A DNA stretch of 64,000 nt from Bordetella genomosp. 9 (GTDB taxonomy: Bacteria > Pseudomonadota > Gammaproteobacteria > Burkholderiales > Burkholderiaceae_B): assembly GCF_002119725.1 (NCBI RefSeq), contig NZ_CP021109.1, positions 3,410,001 through 3,474,000 on the forward strand, in the 5' to 3' direction. Both the position numbers and the translations under genes were made by a program. Below, one piece after another: positions 24,809-36,892 of this stretch. Position 1 is the first letter of the stretch. Every line of letters starts with the position of its first letter. The notes beneath the pieces were generated by a model. That model saw only the letters and a list, made by a program, of their open reading frames with translations, ran no database searches and was not told the origin of the DNA.

Positions 24809-25459
24809 ATGCCACAGATCTTCGATAAAGCCGCGACCCTGTGCGTCAAGCTGGTACTGCTGGGTATCGTCGTATTGATCGGAGGGACCATTGCGCTCAT
24901 GGCCTGGCAAATGCAGGCGCCTGTGATGGCGGAGGTCGCCGTGGCGCAGCCTATTCCTTTCAGCCACCGCCATCACGTCGGCGACGACGGGATCGATTGC
25001 CGCTATTGCCATACGTCGGTGGAACGATCGGCCTCGGCGGGCATGCCCTCCACGCAGATCTGCCTGAGCTGCCATTCCGTCCTGTTCCGCGATTCGCCGG
25101 CCCTGGCGCCCCTGTTCGAAAGCGCGCGCACCGGCGAGCCGATCCACTGGAATCGCGTCTACGACCTGCCGGACTTCGTTTTCTTCAACCACAGCATTCA
25201 CGTGGCGAAAGGCATGGCCTGCGTGACCTGCCACGGGCGCGTCGACCGCATGCCCGAGTTGGTGCGTCAGCAGCGCCTGGACATGCAGTGGTGCCTGGAC
25301 TGCCACCGCGCGCCGGACAAGCACGCGGTGCCGCCGGACCAGGTCTTTCAGATGGGCGACCCGCCCAGACTGTCGCACGATGAGATCGAGCGCTTGCGCC
25401 AGGTCTTTCGTTTCGAGAGCGAGGCCCGCATGACCAGTTGCACGACCTGTCATCGGTGA
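24809..25459 (+). CDS. actA: alternative complex III pentaheme cytochrome c subunit
   Basis: 216 residues. One N-terminal membrane anchor (about 14-36) and a periplasmic part with five CxxCH haem sites: CRYCH, CLSCH, CVTCH, CLDCH, CTTCH. Together with the next five genes this defines alternative complex III, the quinol:cytochrome c oxidoreductase that replaces the bc1 complex. The start at 24809 begins the membrane anchor directly; an in-frame start at 24743 would add an Arg-rich extension. First gene of the operon; its promoter must lie in 24579-24808, where none could be recognised. Confidence 0.9.
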   Translation: MPQIFDKAATLCVKLVLLGIVVLIGGTIALMAWQMQAPVMAEVAVAQPIPFSHRHHVGDDGIDCRYCHTSVERSASAGMPSTQICLSCHSVLFRDSPALAPLFESARTGEPIHWNRVYDLPDFVFFNHSIHVAKGMACVTCHGRVDRMPELVRQQRLDMQWCLDCHRAPDKHAVPPDQVFQMGDPPRLSHDEIERLRQVFRFESEARMTSCTTCHR

Positions 25460-25463
25460 CGGC

Positions 25464-28400
25464 ATGAACCGCCACGCACCCTTCATCCCCCTCCAGCGCG
25501 CCGATGCGCGGCAACCTGACGACAGTCCGGAAAGCCCCGCGCGCCGCGCCTTGCTGGGCCTGATGGCGGCATCGGCGGCGCTGGCAGGCGCGGGCTGCAG
25601 CGGGCCCCCGCAGGAGGCGATCGTCCCTTATGTCGACATGCCGGAAGGCGCGCCCCTGGGCAATCCGGTGTTCTATGCCACCGCGGTGGTCCGGGACGGC
25701 TACGCACATGGCGTATTGGTGCAGAGCCGCGAAGGCAGGCCCATCAAGGTGGAAGGCAATCCCGGCCATCCCGTCAGCCGCGGGGCCACCGACGCGTACG
25801 CCCAGGCCGTGATCCTGCAGCTTTGGGACCCCGACCGCTCCAATGCCATCGTCAACGGGGGAGACATCGCCGCCTGGCAGGCGTTTCGCGAGGCCCTGGC
25901 GCAGCGACGCGCCGCCTGGGACAGGAACGGTGGCGCCGGCCTGCGGGTACTGACGGGGACGGTGACGTCACCCACGCTGTTGCGGCAACTCGAAGCCTTG
26001 CGGCAACGCTATCCCGCCATGCGCTGGCACCGGCACGACCCGCTGCACGACGCCGCCGCGGACGCCGGCAATCGCCAGGCGTGGGGCGCGCCGATCGCCC
26101 CGCTATACCGGCTGGACCGCGCGCGCATCGTCGCCGCCTACGGCGCGGACCTCTTCGGCGCCGGCCCGGGCGCCATCCGCTGCGCCGGGGACTTCATGGC
26201 GACGCGCGGCGACAACCCGGCGCGGGGCCGGCTGTATGTGCTCGAGGCCGCCCCGACGCTGACGGGGGCCGTTGCGGACGAACGGCGAGCCCTGCGGCCG
26301 GACGAGATCGAAGCAGCGCTGCGCCGGCTCGCCATGGCGCTGCAGATGCCGGGCGCGTCTGCACAGCTCGGCGAGACGCCCACCGCCTGGGACCGCCAGT
26401 TGGCAAAGGCGCTGCGCGTACACGTCGGCGCCTCGCTGGTGGTCGCCGGTCCGGGACTCTCCGCGCCGGCGCATGCGCTGGCGTGGGCGATCAATGCGGC
26501 GCTGGGCAATATCGGGGAAACGGTGACTGCCCTGCCGACGCCGGACCCTGCACCCATCAACGCGCTGGCCGCCGAGATGCGCGACGGGCGTGTCGATACG
26601 CTACTGATCCTCGACGCGAATCCGGTCTACGACACCCCGGGGGCGATGCGTTTCGCAGACGCGATGCGGCACGTGCCCTGCAGCATCCATCTGGGGCTGT
26701 ACCGCGATGAAACGGGACGCGCCGCCACATGGCATTTGCCGCGCGCGCATGACTTCGAGGACTGGAGCGACGCGCGCGCCGCCGACGGCACGGCCAGCAT
26801 CGTGCAGCCGCTGATCGCTCCATTGCATGCCGGCCGCTCGCCACACACCCTGCTCGCCCTGCTGACGGACGACAGTGAAATCACGGCATACCAGGCGGTG
26901 CGCGACACTTGGCGGGCCGCGTGGACGGGAACCGATTTGGCCGGCGACGTCGAGGCGCGATGGACGGAAAGCCTGCGCACCGGTGTCGTGGCGGGCAGCG
27001 CGCTCGCGCCATTGACGCGCGACCGTTTGGCGCCGCCGGAGTCGCTATGGCGAGCTGCCATGGCTTCGCCGGGCGCGATGCAGCCGGACGACGCGCCCGC
27101 AGCCAGGCGCCCGGGCGAAACCCACGAAACCGGGATCCAGCCGGAAAGCGCCCCGGCGCTCCTCGCTTTGTTCGCGGCCGATGCCTCGGCCGGCACCGGC
27201 GCCTGGGCCAACAATGCCTGGCTGCAGGAGCTGCCTCGGCCGCTCACCCAGATCACTTGGGACAATGCCGCCGTCATGGCGCCGGAGACCGCGCGCGATC
27301 TGGGCGTGCAAGAGGGTGACGTGGTGCGGCTGCTCGCCGCGCCGAACGTCCACGGCCCGGAGCCGGCGTCCCTGTCAGCCCCGGCCGGGACGGCCTCGCC
27401 AGCCGGCGAACCGCCATCCATCGAGGTCCCCGTCTTCATCCTGCCCGGGCAAGCGCCGGGCGTGGTCAGCCTGGCGCTGGGCTATGGCAGGCGGGCCGCG
27501 GGCCGCGTGGGCGACGGCGTCGGCGTCGACGTGTATCCGCTGGCGCCGCTTGACGGCCAGGGCATGCCGCAAGCCGTCGCGCGCGTCCGCGTACGGGCAA
27601 CCGGCCGCCGCCATGCCTTCGCGCGCGCACAGCGGGAAACCTCCATGCACGACAGAGAGATGGTGCGGGTGGTGCCGCCCGGCGAGCGCGCCGGGGAGGA
27701 AAAGACGCAGCCCTCGCTGTATCCGCCCGTGGACTACCCTGACTACGCGTGGGCCATGACCGTGGACCTGGACGCCTGTATCGGCTGCAAGGCCTGCACC
27801 GTTGCGTGCCAGGCTGAAAACAATATCCCGACGGTCGGGAAGGAAGAAGTGGCGCGCGGCCGCATCATGCACTGGCTGCGCGTGGACGTGTATCACGACG
27901 AGCGGCCCCCACAACAGGCACATCGGGCGCCGCAGGAAGTCCTGCCGCAAGCGCAATCCGAACAACGGCGGCAAGCGCCGCGCACGCTGTTCCAGCCGGT
28001 TCCCTGCATGCATTGCGAGAACGCGCCGTGCGAGGAAGTCTGCCCGGTGGGCGCCACTGTGCACGACAGCGAAGGGCTGAACGCCCAGGTCTACAACCGC
28101 TGCGTCGGCACGCGCTTCTGTTCCAACAACTGCCCGTACAAGGTGCGCCGCTTCAACTTCTATGCGTACAGCGACGAGTCCGAGTCCAGCGCCGCGCGCG
28201 CGAACCCGGAAGTCACCGTGCGGCGGCGCGGCGTCATGGAAAAGTGCACCTACTGCGTGCAGCGCATCAGCCGCGCGCGGATCGAGGCAGAGAAAGCCGG
28301 CCGTGCCATCCGCGACGGGGATGTCGTCACCGCTTGCGAAGCCGCCTGCCCGACGCGGGCCATCGTCTTCGGCGATCTCAACGACCCGTCCAGCCGGGTC

Positions 28401-28515
28401 AATGCCAGCCGGCGCTCGCCGCGCCGCTACGCCTTGCTCGAAGAACTGAACACGCGCCCGCGCACCACCTATCTGGCCCGCGTGGAGGACTTGTCCGCGC
28501 GTCTGGAGTCCGGCG

Positions 28516-28523
<8 letters not shown>
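25464..28523 (+). CDS. actB: alternative complex III Fe-S/molybdopterin-like subunit
   Basis: 1019 residues. A twin-arginine signal (RRALLGLMAAS at 27-37) and a possible lipid-anchor cysteine at 45 place it on the periplasmic face. Residues ~50-720 resemble a molybdopterin oxidoreductase that in ActB has lost the cofactor. Residues ~760-960 are a ferredoxin-like domain with clusters CIGCKACTVAC, CMHCENAPCEEVCPVG, CVGTRFCSNNCPY, CTYC and CEAACPT, enough for three to four Fe-S clusters. It overlaps actC by eight bases. Confidence 0.92.
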
Positions 28524-29861
<1,338 letters not shown>

Positions 29862-29865
<4 letters not shown>

Positions 29866-30401
29866 GCAGCGCCCCGTATGGCCTGATGGCCGAATTCGAT
29901 GCGCCGGGAAAGCTCCTGGACGCCGCGCGCGCCGCGCGCGCGGCCGGTTATGGCGCGCTGGAAGCCTACAGCCCTTTCAAAATCGAAGGGCTGGCCGAAA
30001 CGCTGGGCTTTACGCGTAGCGCGGTGCCCCTGGCCACCCTGCTGGGCGGCCTGGCTGGCGGCACGGGCGGGTATGCGTTGCAGTGGTATGCGGCGGCGAT
30101 CGACCTGCCGCTCAATGTAGGGGGCCGGCCGCTGCACAGCTGGCCTATGTTCATTCCCGCCACCTTCGAACTGACCATTCTGTGCGCCGCGCTGGCCGCC
30201 GTCGGCGCCATGCTGTGGGGCAACGGCCTGCCGCGGCTGAACCACCCCGTGTTCGACACGCCGGATTTCGATCTGGCCTCGCGCAACCGCTTTTTCCTCT
30301 GCGTGCGCTGCGCCGGCAGCGAAAGCTCGGACGAAACCCGGTCCATGCGGACGTTCCTGGCGACGCTGGACCCCATCGCGATTCGCGAGGTGCCGCGATG
30401 A
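29862..30401 (+). CDS. actD: alternative complex III subunit (DUF3341)
   Basis: 179 residues. N-terminal soluble domain starting MSSAPYGLMAEFD, with AYSPFKIEGLAETLGF, then two membrane segments (about 50-70 and 97-125) and a C-terminal cytosolic-like tail. DUF3341 is the ActD family, which covers the complex on one side. Start set by the ATGA overlap with actC; the end forms another ATGA with actE. Confidence 0.9.
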
Positions 30402-31024
30402 GGACGGCCGTATCGCTGCTCGCGGCCGCATTGCTCGCCTTGGCCGGATGCGAACGCGCCAGGCAGGATATGTACGACCAGCCCCGGGGCAAGCCTGACC
30501 GGGAGAGCAGCCTGTTCCCGGATGGCAAGCTGTCGCGCATGCCCCCAGCCGGCGCGGTGCCGCACGCGCACGGCCCCGTGGCGCTGTCCTCCAGCGGCCG
30601 CCGGGGCGCCGATGAAACCCGCGAGCAGGCACTGGCCGACGCCGCGCCCGCCATGCCCTATCCCATCACGCCGGCGCTGCTGCGGCGGGGCCAGGACCGC
30701 TACGGCATCTATTGCATGCCTTGCCACAGCCCGGTCGGGGACGGCGACGGCCGCGTCGTGGAACGCGGGTTTCCGGCGCCGCCCACATACCACGAGGACC
30801 GCCTGCGCCACGCTCCGGACCGGCACATCTACGACGTCATCAGCCAGGGCTTCGGCGCGATGCGTCCGTATGGCGACCGTCTCGCACCGTCGGACCGCTG
30901 GGCGATCGTGGCGTTCGTGCGCGCCCTGCAACTGAGCCAGCATGCGCCGGTGGACGACTTGCCCGACGACGTGCGGCAACGCGCGCGCCGTCAACTGGAC
31001 ACAGGAGACCGGCATGGCCCATGA
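30398..31024 (+). CDS. actE: alternative complex III monohaem cytochrome c lipoprotein
   Basis: 208 residues. Short lipoprotein signal ending LALAGC with the lipid-bound cysteine at 18, then one haem site CMPCH at about 104-108 with a downstream methionine in GFGAMRPYG as probable axial ligand. This subunit passes electrons from ActA/ActB toward the terminal oxidase. ATGA overlap with actD; the next start lies 11 bases inside its end. Confidence 0.92.
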   Translation: MRTAVSLLAAALLALAGCERARQDMYDQPRGKPDRESSLFPDGKLSRMPPAGAVPHAHGPVALSSSGRRGADETREQALADAAPAMPYPITPALLRRGQDRYGIYCMPCHSPVGDGDGRVVERGFPAPPTYHEDRLRHAPDRHIYDVISQGFGAMRPYGDRLAPSDRWAIVAFVRALQLSQHAPVDDLPDDVRQRARRQLDTGDRHGP

Positions 31025-32078
31025 CGCGCGCCTGTTTCTGTCGGCCGGCATCGCCCTGCTGCTCGGTTGCGCGCTGGCGGCCATCTGGCTGCCTGGAGCC
31101 TTTATGGCGGCCTGGCTTGGCGCCTGGTGGTTCTGGGCCGAACTGGCGCTGGGCGCGCAGATCGTCCTGTGGATGCAGCGTCTGACGGGCGGCGCCTGGA
31201 TGGCGCCCATCGCCGCGGCGTTGGAGCGGCAGCGGGCCTTCATGCCGCTCCTTGCGCTGCTGGCGCTGCCGCTGCTGGCCTGGCCCGGCGCCCTTTATCC
31301 CTGGGCACGGGAAGGATGGATCGACACGGCCAGGGAAACCGGTTTCCGCCACGTGTGGCTGAGCCATGGCGCGCTGGCGGCCGTCATGATCGTGTGCGTC
31401 GTGCTGTGGACCCTGGCGATGCGTTGGCGCGGCCCCACCACGGCGGCACGCGCGGCCGCCGGGCTGCTGCTGTTCGGCTACAGCGTCAGCCTGGCGGCCA
31501 TGCAGACGCTGGCGTCGTTGACGCCGCGCTGGTACTCGTCCGCCTTCGGGCTGGTGGTGCTGGTCGCGATGTGCAAGGCGGCCATGGCGCGCGCCGTGGC
31601 CGCCGGCGCCCATGCGGCCGACGCCGGTCAGCGCATCGATCTGGGCAACCTGTTGCTGATGTACGTGATGACGTGGGCCTACCTGTCTTTCACGCAGTTC
31701 CAGATCATCTGGGCCGAAAACCTGCCGGCGGAAATTTCCTGGTACGTGCCGCGGCTGCAAACCGGCTGGGTCTGGCTCGCCGTGGCGCTGGTACTGCTGG
31801 GCTTCGCCCTGCCTTTGCTCTTGTTGCTGTTCCGGCGCTTCAAACGAGACGCGCGCTGCTTGCAGGCGCTTTCCCTGTCGCTGGTCGGCGTGGCATGGCT
31901 GGAAGTCATGTGGTGGATCTATCCGTCTCTGACGCCGGCGCAGACCCATGGCATCTGGCTGCTGCCCCTGGCCACCGCCGGCATGGGGTGCGTGTCGCGG
32001 GCAGCCGCCATGCAAGGCGCGGCGCGGGGTGCGCGGGCAGCGGCGGGCACGGCGCCGAAAGGAGAACGGCATGCGTGA
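31014..32078 (+). CDS. actF: alternative complex III second NrfD-like membrane subunit
   Basis: 354 residues, about ten membrane segments, smaller counterpart of ActC. Key stretches: FWAELALGAQIVLWMQRLTG, ETGFRHVWLSHGALAAV, and TWAYLSFTQFQIIWAENLP near 215-235, the last being characteristic of ActF. Start at 31014 chosen because it gives a membrane segment at once and follows AGGAG. It overlaps actE by 11 and the next small gene by 8 bases. Confidence 0.9.
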   Translation: MAHDARLFLSAGIALLLGCALAAIWLPGAFMAAWLGAWWFWAELALGAQIVLWMQRLTGGAWMAPIAAALERQRAFMPLLALLALPLLAWPGALYPWAREGWIDTARETGFRHVWLSHGALAAVMIVCVVLWTLAMRWRGPTTAARAAAGLLLFGYSVSLAAMQTLASLTPRWYSSAFGLVVLVAMCKAAMARAVAAGAHAADAGQRIDLGNLLLMYVMTWAYLSFTQFQIIWAENLPAEISWYVPRLQTGWVWLAVALVLLGFALPLLLLLFRRFKRDARCLQALSLSLVGVAWLEVMWWIYPSLTPAQTHGIWLLPLATAGMGCVSRAAAMQGAARGARAAAGTAPKGERHA

Positions 32079-32454
32079 AGAACCCGAACGCCGCGCCGAT
32101 AAGCATGCACCGGATGCCCAGCGAGACGGCGTCGCGGTCCGGCGCATCGCCCGCTTCGGAATCGGCATCCTGATCGCCGTGGCCGCCGTGGTGGCGTCGG
32201 TCATTGCCCTGACGCGCCGTCTGGATCCCGCGCCCGCCGGCGGCTTCATGGCGCCGCCGAAGGACTGGGTAAGCGGCCCCATGCTGGAAAGCGCCCCGCA
32301 ATCGCAGCTATCGCGTTACCTCGCCGGCAAGCAGGCGCAATTGCAAGGCTATGCCTGGATCGACCGGCAAGCAGGGATCGCCCGTATCCCGCTGGACGAC
32401 GCCATGCAGGCGTTGGCCGAACAGGACGCGGCCCGACGGAGCCGGACGCCATGA
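32071..32454 (+). CDS. uncharacterised single-span membrane protein of the act-cox operon
   Basis: 127 residues. Charged cytosolic start (MREEPERRADKHAP), one membrane segment (about 30-50), and a periplasmic part ending YAWIDRQAGIARIPLDDAMQ. The last motif (W-x-D-R-x-x-G-I-x-R-I-P-x-D-x-A-M) recurs in small proteins between ACIII genes and Sco genes, so it is probably an assembly factor or small subunit rather than chance. AAGGAG sits upstream of the ATG; overlaps actF by 8 and the Sco gene by 4 bases. Confidence 0.75.
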   Translation: MREEPERRADKHAPDAQRDGVAVRRIARFGIGILIAVAAVVASVIALTRRLDPAPAGGFMAPPKDWVSGPMLESAPQSQLSRYLAGKQAQLQGYAWIDRQAGIARIPLDDAMQALAEQDAARRSRTP

Positions 32455-33248
32455 AAGCCAGGCGCGCCATGCACGCGATATCGCGGCGCCTGCGAGCATT
32501 GTGGGCGGCGTGCCTGCTGCTTTGCTTCGCGCCGTGGGCCCAGGCGGGCCCGCCCGCCCCGCCCCAGCTCGCGTTCACGCAACGCCTCGGACAAGCCCTG
32601 CCCCTGGACGCCGCGTTCACCGATAGCGCGGGACATGCCGTGGCGCTGCGCGAGTACTTCGGCACGCGCCCTGTCGTCCTGGTGCTGGGCTATTACCGCT
32701 GTCCCATGCTTTGCAGCACGGTGATGGACGGCATCCTGGAAAGCCTGCGCGGCGTCGGCGTGGACTATGAAGCCGTGGCGATCAGCATCGACGCCCGCGA
32801 AACGCCGGCCGACGCCGCGCCGAAGTACGCAGCCTATCGGGGCCTGCTGGAGCCGGAACGCGCGGACCGCCTGCATCTGCTGACGGGCGGCGCGCAAGCC
32901 ATCCGCGACGTGGCCCGCGCCACGGGATTTCCCTATCGCCACGATCCGGAAAGCGGCCAGTTCGGACATCCCGCGGGCTTCATGGTCGTCACACCGGACG
33001 GCGTCATCTCGCGCTACTTCCCTGGGGTGCGGTTTCAGGCGCGCGACGTCAGGCTTGCCCTGGTGGAGGCCGCCGGCGGCCGCGTCGGATCCCTGGCCGA
33101 CAGACTGGTGCTGCTGTGTTCGCATTACGACCCGCAGCTGGGCCGCTACGATGCCGCCGTCATGCAACTGGCCCGCGGCGTGGGCATCGTCACGGCCCTG
33201 GTTCTGGCGGCCGTGGTCATGACGGCGCGGCGGCGGAGGCGGCGATGA
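32451..33248 (+). CDS. SCO1/SenC family copper chaperone
   Basis: 265 residues. N-terminal signal or anchor (about 13-30), thioredoxin-like domain with the copper-binding CPMLC (about 84-88) and the later histidine in [12 protein letters not shown] second membrane segment lies near the C-terminus ([13 protein letters not shown]). Sco proteins deliver copper to the CuA site of subunit II, which is the very next gene. Both ends are ATGA overlaps. Confidence 0.92.
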   Translation: MKARRAMHAISRRLRALWAACLLLCFAPWAQAGPPAPPQLAFTQRLGQALPLDAAFTDSAGHAVALREYFGTRPVVLVLGYYRCPMLCSTVMDGILESLRGVGVDYEAVAISIDARETPADAAPKYAAYRGLLEPERADRLHLLTGGAQAIRDVARATGFPYRHDPESGQFGHPAGFMVVTPDGVISRYFPGVRFQARDVRLALVEAAGGRVGSLADRLVLLCSHYDPQLGRYDAAVMQLARGVGIVTALVLAAVVMTARRRRRR

Positions 33249-34210
33249 ACGAGAACGTGCTGCTGCCGCCCGCGGCATCCGACATCGCGCGGCGCACCGA
33301 CGCCCTGTTCTATACGCTGACCGGGGTGGCGGCCGGCATGGCGATCCTGCTGACCTGCATCGCCGTCGTCTTCTGCCTGCGCTACCGGCGCGGGTCGCGT
33401 GCCGACCGCAGCGGCGCGCCCACGCACGCCAACGGCCTGGAATGGACATGGACGCTGGCGCCCATGCTTGCGTTCATCGGCCTGTTCGTATGGGCCGCCG
33501 TCGACTACGGCAGGATGACCCAGCCGCCCGCCGACGCCGTGCCGGTGTTCGTCGTGGCCAAGCAATGGGTATGGACGCTGCAACACGCCAACGGACGGCG
33601 CGAGATCGACGAATTGCACGTGCCCCTGGGCAAGCCGGTTCGCCTGCTGATGACATCGCAGGATGTCATCCACAGCCTGTACGTGCCGGCCTTCCGCATC
33701 AAGCAGGACGTTCTGCCGGGGCGCTATACGGCCATGTGGTTCACGCCCACGCAATTGGGCACCTTCCATCTGCTTTGCGCCGAGTATTGCGGCACCGACC
33801 ACGCCACCATGGGCGGCGGCATCGTCGTCATCCGTCCCGAGGAATACGCGCGCTGGCTGGATCAGGGCGGCACGACGGCCACCATGGCGCAGCGCGGGAT
33901 GGCGCTGTTCCGCGAGCACGGCTGCGTGGGCTGCCACGATGCCCGTTCGTCGGTGCATGCCCCCGACCTGACGCATCTGTTCGGACGCCGCGTCTACCTG
34001 CAAGACGGCCGCATGGTCGTCGCCGACGAAAACTACATCCGCGACGCGATCCTGGAGCCGGCCAAGGACGTCGTGGCCGGGTATGCCCCCATCATGCCGT
34101 CTTTCGCGGGACAGCTGTCCGAGCAGGACGTCATGGATCTGGTGCAGTACCTGCGCGATGGCGCCCCGTCCGCGCAGCAGTCCGCGCCGCCGCCAAGGAG
34201 GACGCCATGA
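33245..34210 (+). CDS. coxB: caa3-type cytochrome c oxidase subunit II with fused cytochrome c
   Basis: 321 residues. Two membrane segments, then a cupredoxin domain whose CuA ligands are in [16 protein letters not shown] (Cys, Cys, His, Met). The C-terminal ~90 residues are a cytochrome c domain: CVGCH and a later Met (PIMPSF). The fusion is the mark of caa3 oxidases, which take electrons directly from the complex III partner. ATGA overlaps on both sides. Confidence 0.94.
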   Translation: MNENVLLPPAASDIARRTDALFYTLTGVAAGMAILLTCIAVVFCLRYRRGSRADRSGAPTHANGLEWTWTLAPMLAFIGLFVWAAVDYGRMTQPPADAVPVFVVAKQWVWTLQHANGRREIDELHVPLGKPVRLLMTSQDVIHSLYVPAFRIKQDVLPGRYTAMWFTPTQLGTFHLLCAEYCGTDHATMGGGIVVIRPEEYARWLDQGGTTATMAQRGMALFREHGCVGCHDARSSVHAPDLTHLFGRRVYLQDGRMVVADENYIRDAILEPAKDVVAGYAPIMPSFAGQLSEQDVMDLVQYLRDGAPSAQQSAPPPRRTP

Positions 34211-35856
34211 ACCCATCGTCAGCGCGCGCCGAAGGGGCCCTGCCACCGGAGCACAACGCCATGACGGCGCCCGCCCTCAACTACCTGCAGAACGGCTACA
34301 GCCTGCGGTCCTGGTTGTGGACGCACGACCACAAGCGCATCGCGGTCCTGTACGCGGTCAGCATCACGTTTTTCTTTGCGCTCGGCGGCCTGGCTGCCGC
34401 CACCATGCGCCTGGAACTGGTGACGCCGCAGGGAGATGTGGTCAGCGCGGATACCTACAACAAGCTGTTCACCGCGCACGGGGTGATCATGGTGTGGCTG
34501 TTCCTGATTCCGTCGATTCCATCGGTGCTGGGCAATTTCCTGGTGCCCATGATGATCGGCGCCAAGGACATGGCCTTTCCGCGGCTGAACCTGTTGAGCT
34601 GGTATCTCTACATGCTGGGCGGGCTGTTCACGCTGGGCGCCCTGGTGCTGGGCGGCGTGGATACGGGCTGGACCTTCTACACGCCCTTCTCCACCATGTT
34701 CTCGCGCACGCATGTGATCCTGACACTGTTCGGCGTATTCATCGTCGGCTTCTCGTCGATCCTGACCGGACTGAACATCATCGTCACGGTCCACACGCTG
34801 CGCGCGCCGGGCATGGGGTGGTTCCGGCTGCCGCTGTTCATCTGGGCCAACTACGCCACCAGCATCATCCTCGTGCTGGCCACACCGGTGCTGGCAATCA
34901 CGCTGCTGCTGCTCGCGGCGGAGCGGATCCTGCGCATCGGATTCTTCGACCCCGCCCTGGGCGGCGACCCGCTGCTGTTCCAGCATCTGTTCTGGTTCTA
35001 CTCCCACCCCGCCGTGTACATCATGGTACTGCCAGCCATGGGCGTGACCAGCGAGATCATTCCTTGCTTTGCGCGCAAGCGCGTCTTCGGCTACCGCACC
35101 ATGGCTTACGCGATTCTCGGCATCGCCGTGATCGGATTCCTGGTGTGGGGCCACCATATGTTCGTCAGCGGACAATCGGTGTATGCCAACATGGTGTTTT
35201 CCATGCTGAGCTTTCTGGTGGCCATTCCGTCGGCCATCAAGGTCTTCAACTGGATCGCCACACTGTACAAGGGCTCGATCACCTTTTCCGCGCCGATGCT
35301 GTACGCGCTGGGCTTCGTCGGGCTTTTCATGGTGGGCGGGTTGACGGGCCTGTTCCTGGCGTCGCTGGCGGTGGACGTGCACGTCACCGACACCTACTTC
35401 GTCGTGGCGCACTTCCACTACATCATGGTCGGCGGAGCCGTGATGGCGTACCTGGGCGGCCTGCACTTCTGGTGGCCGAAGATCAGCGGGCGCCGCTATC
35501 CGGAAACGCTGGGGCGCATCGCGGCCCTGACGATCTTCGGCGGCTTCAACCTGACCTTCTTCCCCCAATACGTGCTGGGATACGACGGCATGCCGCGCCG
35601 CTATCACGTGTATCCGCCGGAGTTCCAGCTGCTGAACGCCATGTCCTCGGCCGGCGCGGCCGTGCTCGCCATCGGTTATGTGCTGCCGCTGGCGTATCTG
35701 CTGTGGTCCTGGTTCCGCGGCGCGCCCGCCGGGGACAACCCCTGGCAGGCCAGCGGCCTGGAATGGCAAACCCGATCGCCGCCGCCCACGGAAAACTTCG
35801 ACGCGCAGCCCGACGGCGCGCGCGAGGTCTACGATTACAAGCCGGAGCAGGCATGA
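34207..35856 (+). CDS. coxA: cytochrome c oxidase subunit I (caa3 type)
   Basis: 549 residues, twelve membrane segments. Haem and CuB ligands are visible: HGVIMVWLF (haem a), [13 protein letters not shown] (CuB His-Pro-x-x-Tyr crosslink), WGHHMF (CuB), and [12 protein letters not shown] (haem ligands). The K-channel serine/threonine region ITFSAPM and the proton-loading DTYF are also present. The 549-residue form starts at the ATGA overlap with coxB; a much longer open frame upstream is noncoding in that frame. Confidence 0.95.
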   Translation: MNPSSARAEGALPPEHNAMTAPALNYLQNGYSLRSWLWTHDHKRIAVLYAVSITFFFALGGLAAATMRLELVTPQGDVVSADTYNKLFTAHGVIMVWLFLIPSIPSVLGNFLVPMMIGAKDMAFPRLNLLSWYLYMLGGLFTLGALVLGGVDTGWTFYTPFSTMFSRTHVILTLFGVFIVGFSSILTGLNIIVTVHTLRAPGMGWFRLPLFIWANYATSIILVLATPVLAITLLLLAAERILRIGFFDPALGGDPLLFQHLFWFYSHPAVYIMVLPAMGVTSEIIPCFARKRVFGYRTMAYAILGIAVIGFLVWGHHMFVSGQSVYANMVFSMLSFLVAIPSAIKVFNWIATLYKGSITFSAPMLYALGFVGLFMVGGLTGLFLASLAVDVHVTDTYFVVAHFHYIMVGGAVMAYLGGLHFWWPKISGRRYPETLGRIAALTIFGGFNLTFFPQYVLGYDGMPRRYHVYPPEFQLLNAMSSAGAAVLAIGYVLPLAYLLWSWFRGAPAGDNPWQASGLEWQTRSPPPTENFDAQPDGAREVYDYKPEQA

Positions 35857-36491
35857 AGGACGCGCTGGCCGCCCCGCCTTCCGACGCACTGGAACACCGC
35901 GCCCGCGTGGGCATGTGGGTGTTCCTGGCCACCGAGCTGATGTTCCTGGGCCCGGTCTTCTGGGCCTGCCTGGTACTGCGCCACCAGGCGCCGCTGGCGT
36001 TCGCGCAGGCGAACCGCCTGACCGACATCGTCATCGGCACCGCCAATACGCTGATCCTGCTGACCAGCAGCCTGACCATGGCGCTCGCCGTCACGCGCGC
36101 CCGCCACCGGGCGGCGGCGGGCGCGCGGCGCATGCTGGCCCTGACCATCCTGCTGGGCCTGGCTTTCCTGGTTCTCAAAGGGGTGGAGTACCACGACGAC
36201 TGGCGCCGCGGCCTGGTCCCGGGGCCGGGCTTTCACGCCCCTGGCGTGGGCGACCAGGCTGCCGCCGAGCGATTCTTCTTCGCGTATTTCTTCGCGACCA
36301 TGCTGCACGCCATCCACCTGGCGCTCGGCATCGTCCTGAACGGCGTGATGGCGGCGCGCTTGCGCATGCCGCACGACGACCCGGACCGGATGGCCAGGGC
36401 GGTGGAAATCAGCGGCCTGTACTGGCACTTCGTCGACATCGTGTGGATTTTTTTGTTTCCGCTGCTGTATCTGGGAGGACGCGCGCTGTGA
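35853..36491 (+). CDS. coxC: cytochrome c oxidase subunit III
   Basis: 212 residues with five to six membrane segments, the short form seen in caa3 oxidases. Family signatures: [19 protein letters not shown] near the start, [10 protein letters not shown] in the middle and the final [21 protein letters not shown]. Start from the ATGA overlap with coxA; ends in a GTGA overlap with the next gene. Confidence 0.93.
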   Translation: MKDALAAPPSDALEHRARVGMWVFLATELMFLGPVFWACLVLRHQAPLAFAQANRLTDIVIGTANTLILLTSSLTMALAVTRARHRAAAGARRMLALTILLGLAFLVLKGVEYHDDWRRGLVPGPGFHAPGVGDQAAAERFFFAYFFATMLHAIHLALGIVLNGVMAARLRMPHDDPDRMARAVEISGLYWHFVDIVWIFLFPLLYLGGRAL

Positions 36492-36892
36492 GCGACGCCA
36501 GACCGCACTCGGACGCATGGGACGCCGTACGCCGCGCCACACGGCGCGATGTGCGCGTGTGGGCGTTGCTCATGATCCTGGCGCTGGCCACCGTCGGCAG
36601 CGCTTATGTTCCCATGGGGCCCTGGAATGCGGTAGCGAACTTCGCGATCGCCGCGATCAAAGCCGGACTGGTGGCAGCGTACTTCATGCAATTGCGCGCA
36701 GGCTCGCCCGTGCCGCGGCTGATTGCCGGCACGGCGATCGCCGTCGGTGCGCTGCTCTTCGCGCTGGGAGGCGTCGACTATGCGACCCGGCGCCCCCCCG
36801 CGCCGCCGCCGTCGGCGCCCGACGCGGTATGGGCGGCCCCCGGCGCCGCTATCCCGCCAGCGGCGGAAGACCGCCGTCCCGCCGCGCCATGA
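36488..36892 (+). CDS. cytochrome c oxidase subunit IV-like protein
   Basis: 134 residues beginning with GTG in a four-base GTGA overlap with coxC. Three membrane segments (about 24-42, 48-66, 75-95) with NFAIAAIKAGLVAAYFMQL, the pattern of prokaryotic subunit IV (COX4_pro). The tail is Pro/Ala-rich. Last gene of the operon; its stop directly abuts the stop of the convergent gene at 36893. Confidence 0.85.
   Translation: MSDARPHSDAWDAVRRATRRDVRVWALLMILALATVGSAYVPMGPWNAVANFAIAAIKAGLVAAYFMQLRAGSPVPRLIAGTAIAVGALLFALGGVDYATRRPPAPPPSAPDAVWAAPGAAIPPAAEDRRPAAP

Noticed and set aside
33442..35856. 804-residue frame suggesting a longer CoxA
   Set aside because: The upstream 255 codons are an out-of-frame reading of coxB; the ATGA-coupled start at 34207 gives the normal subunit I length.
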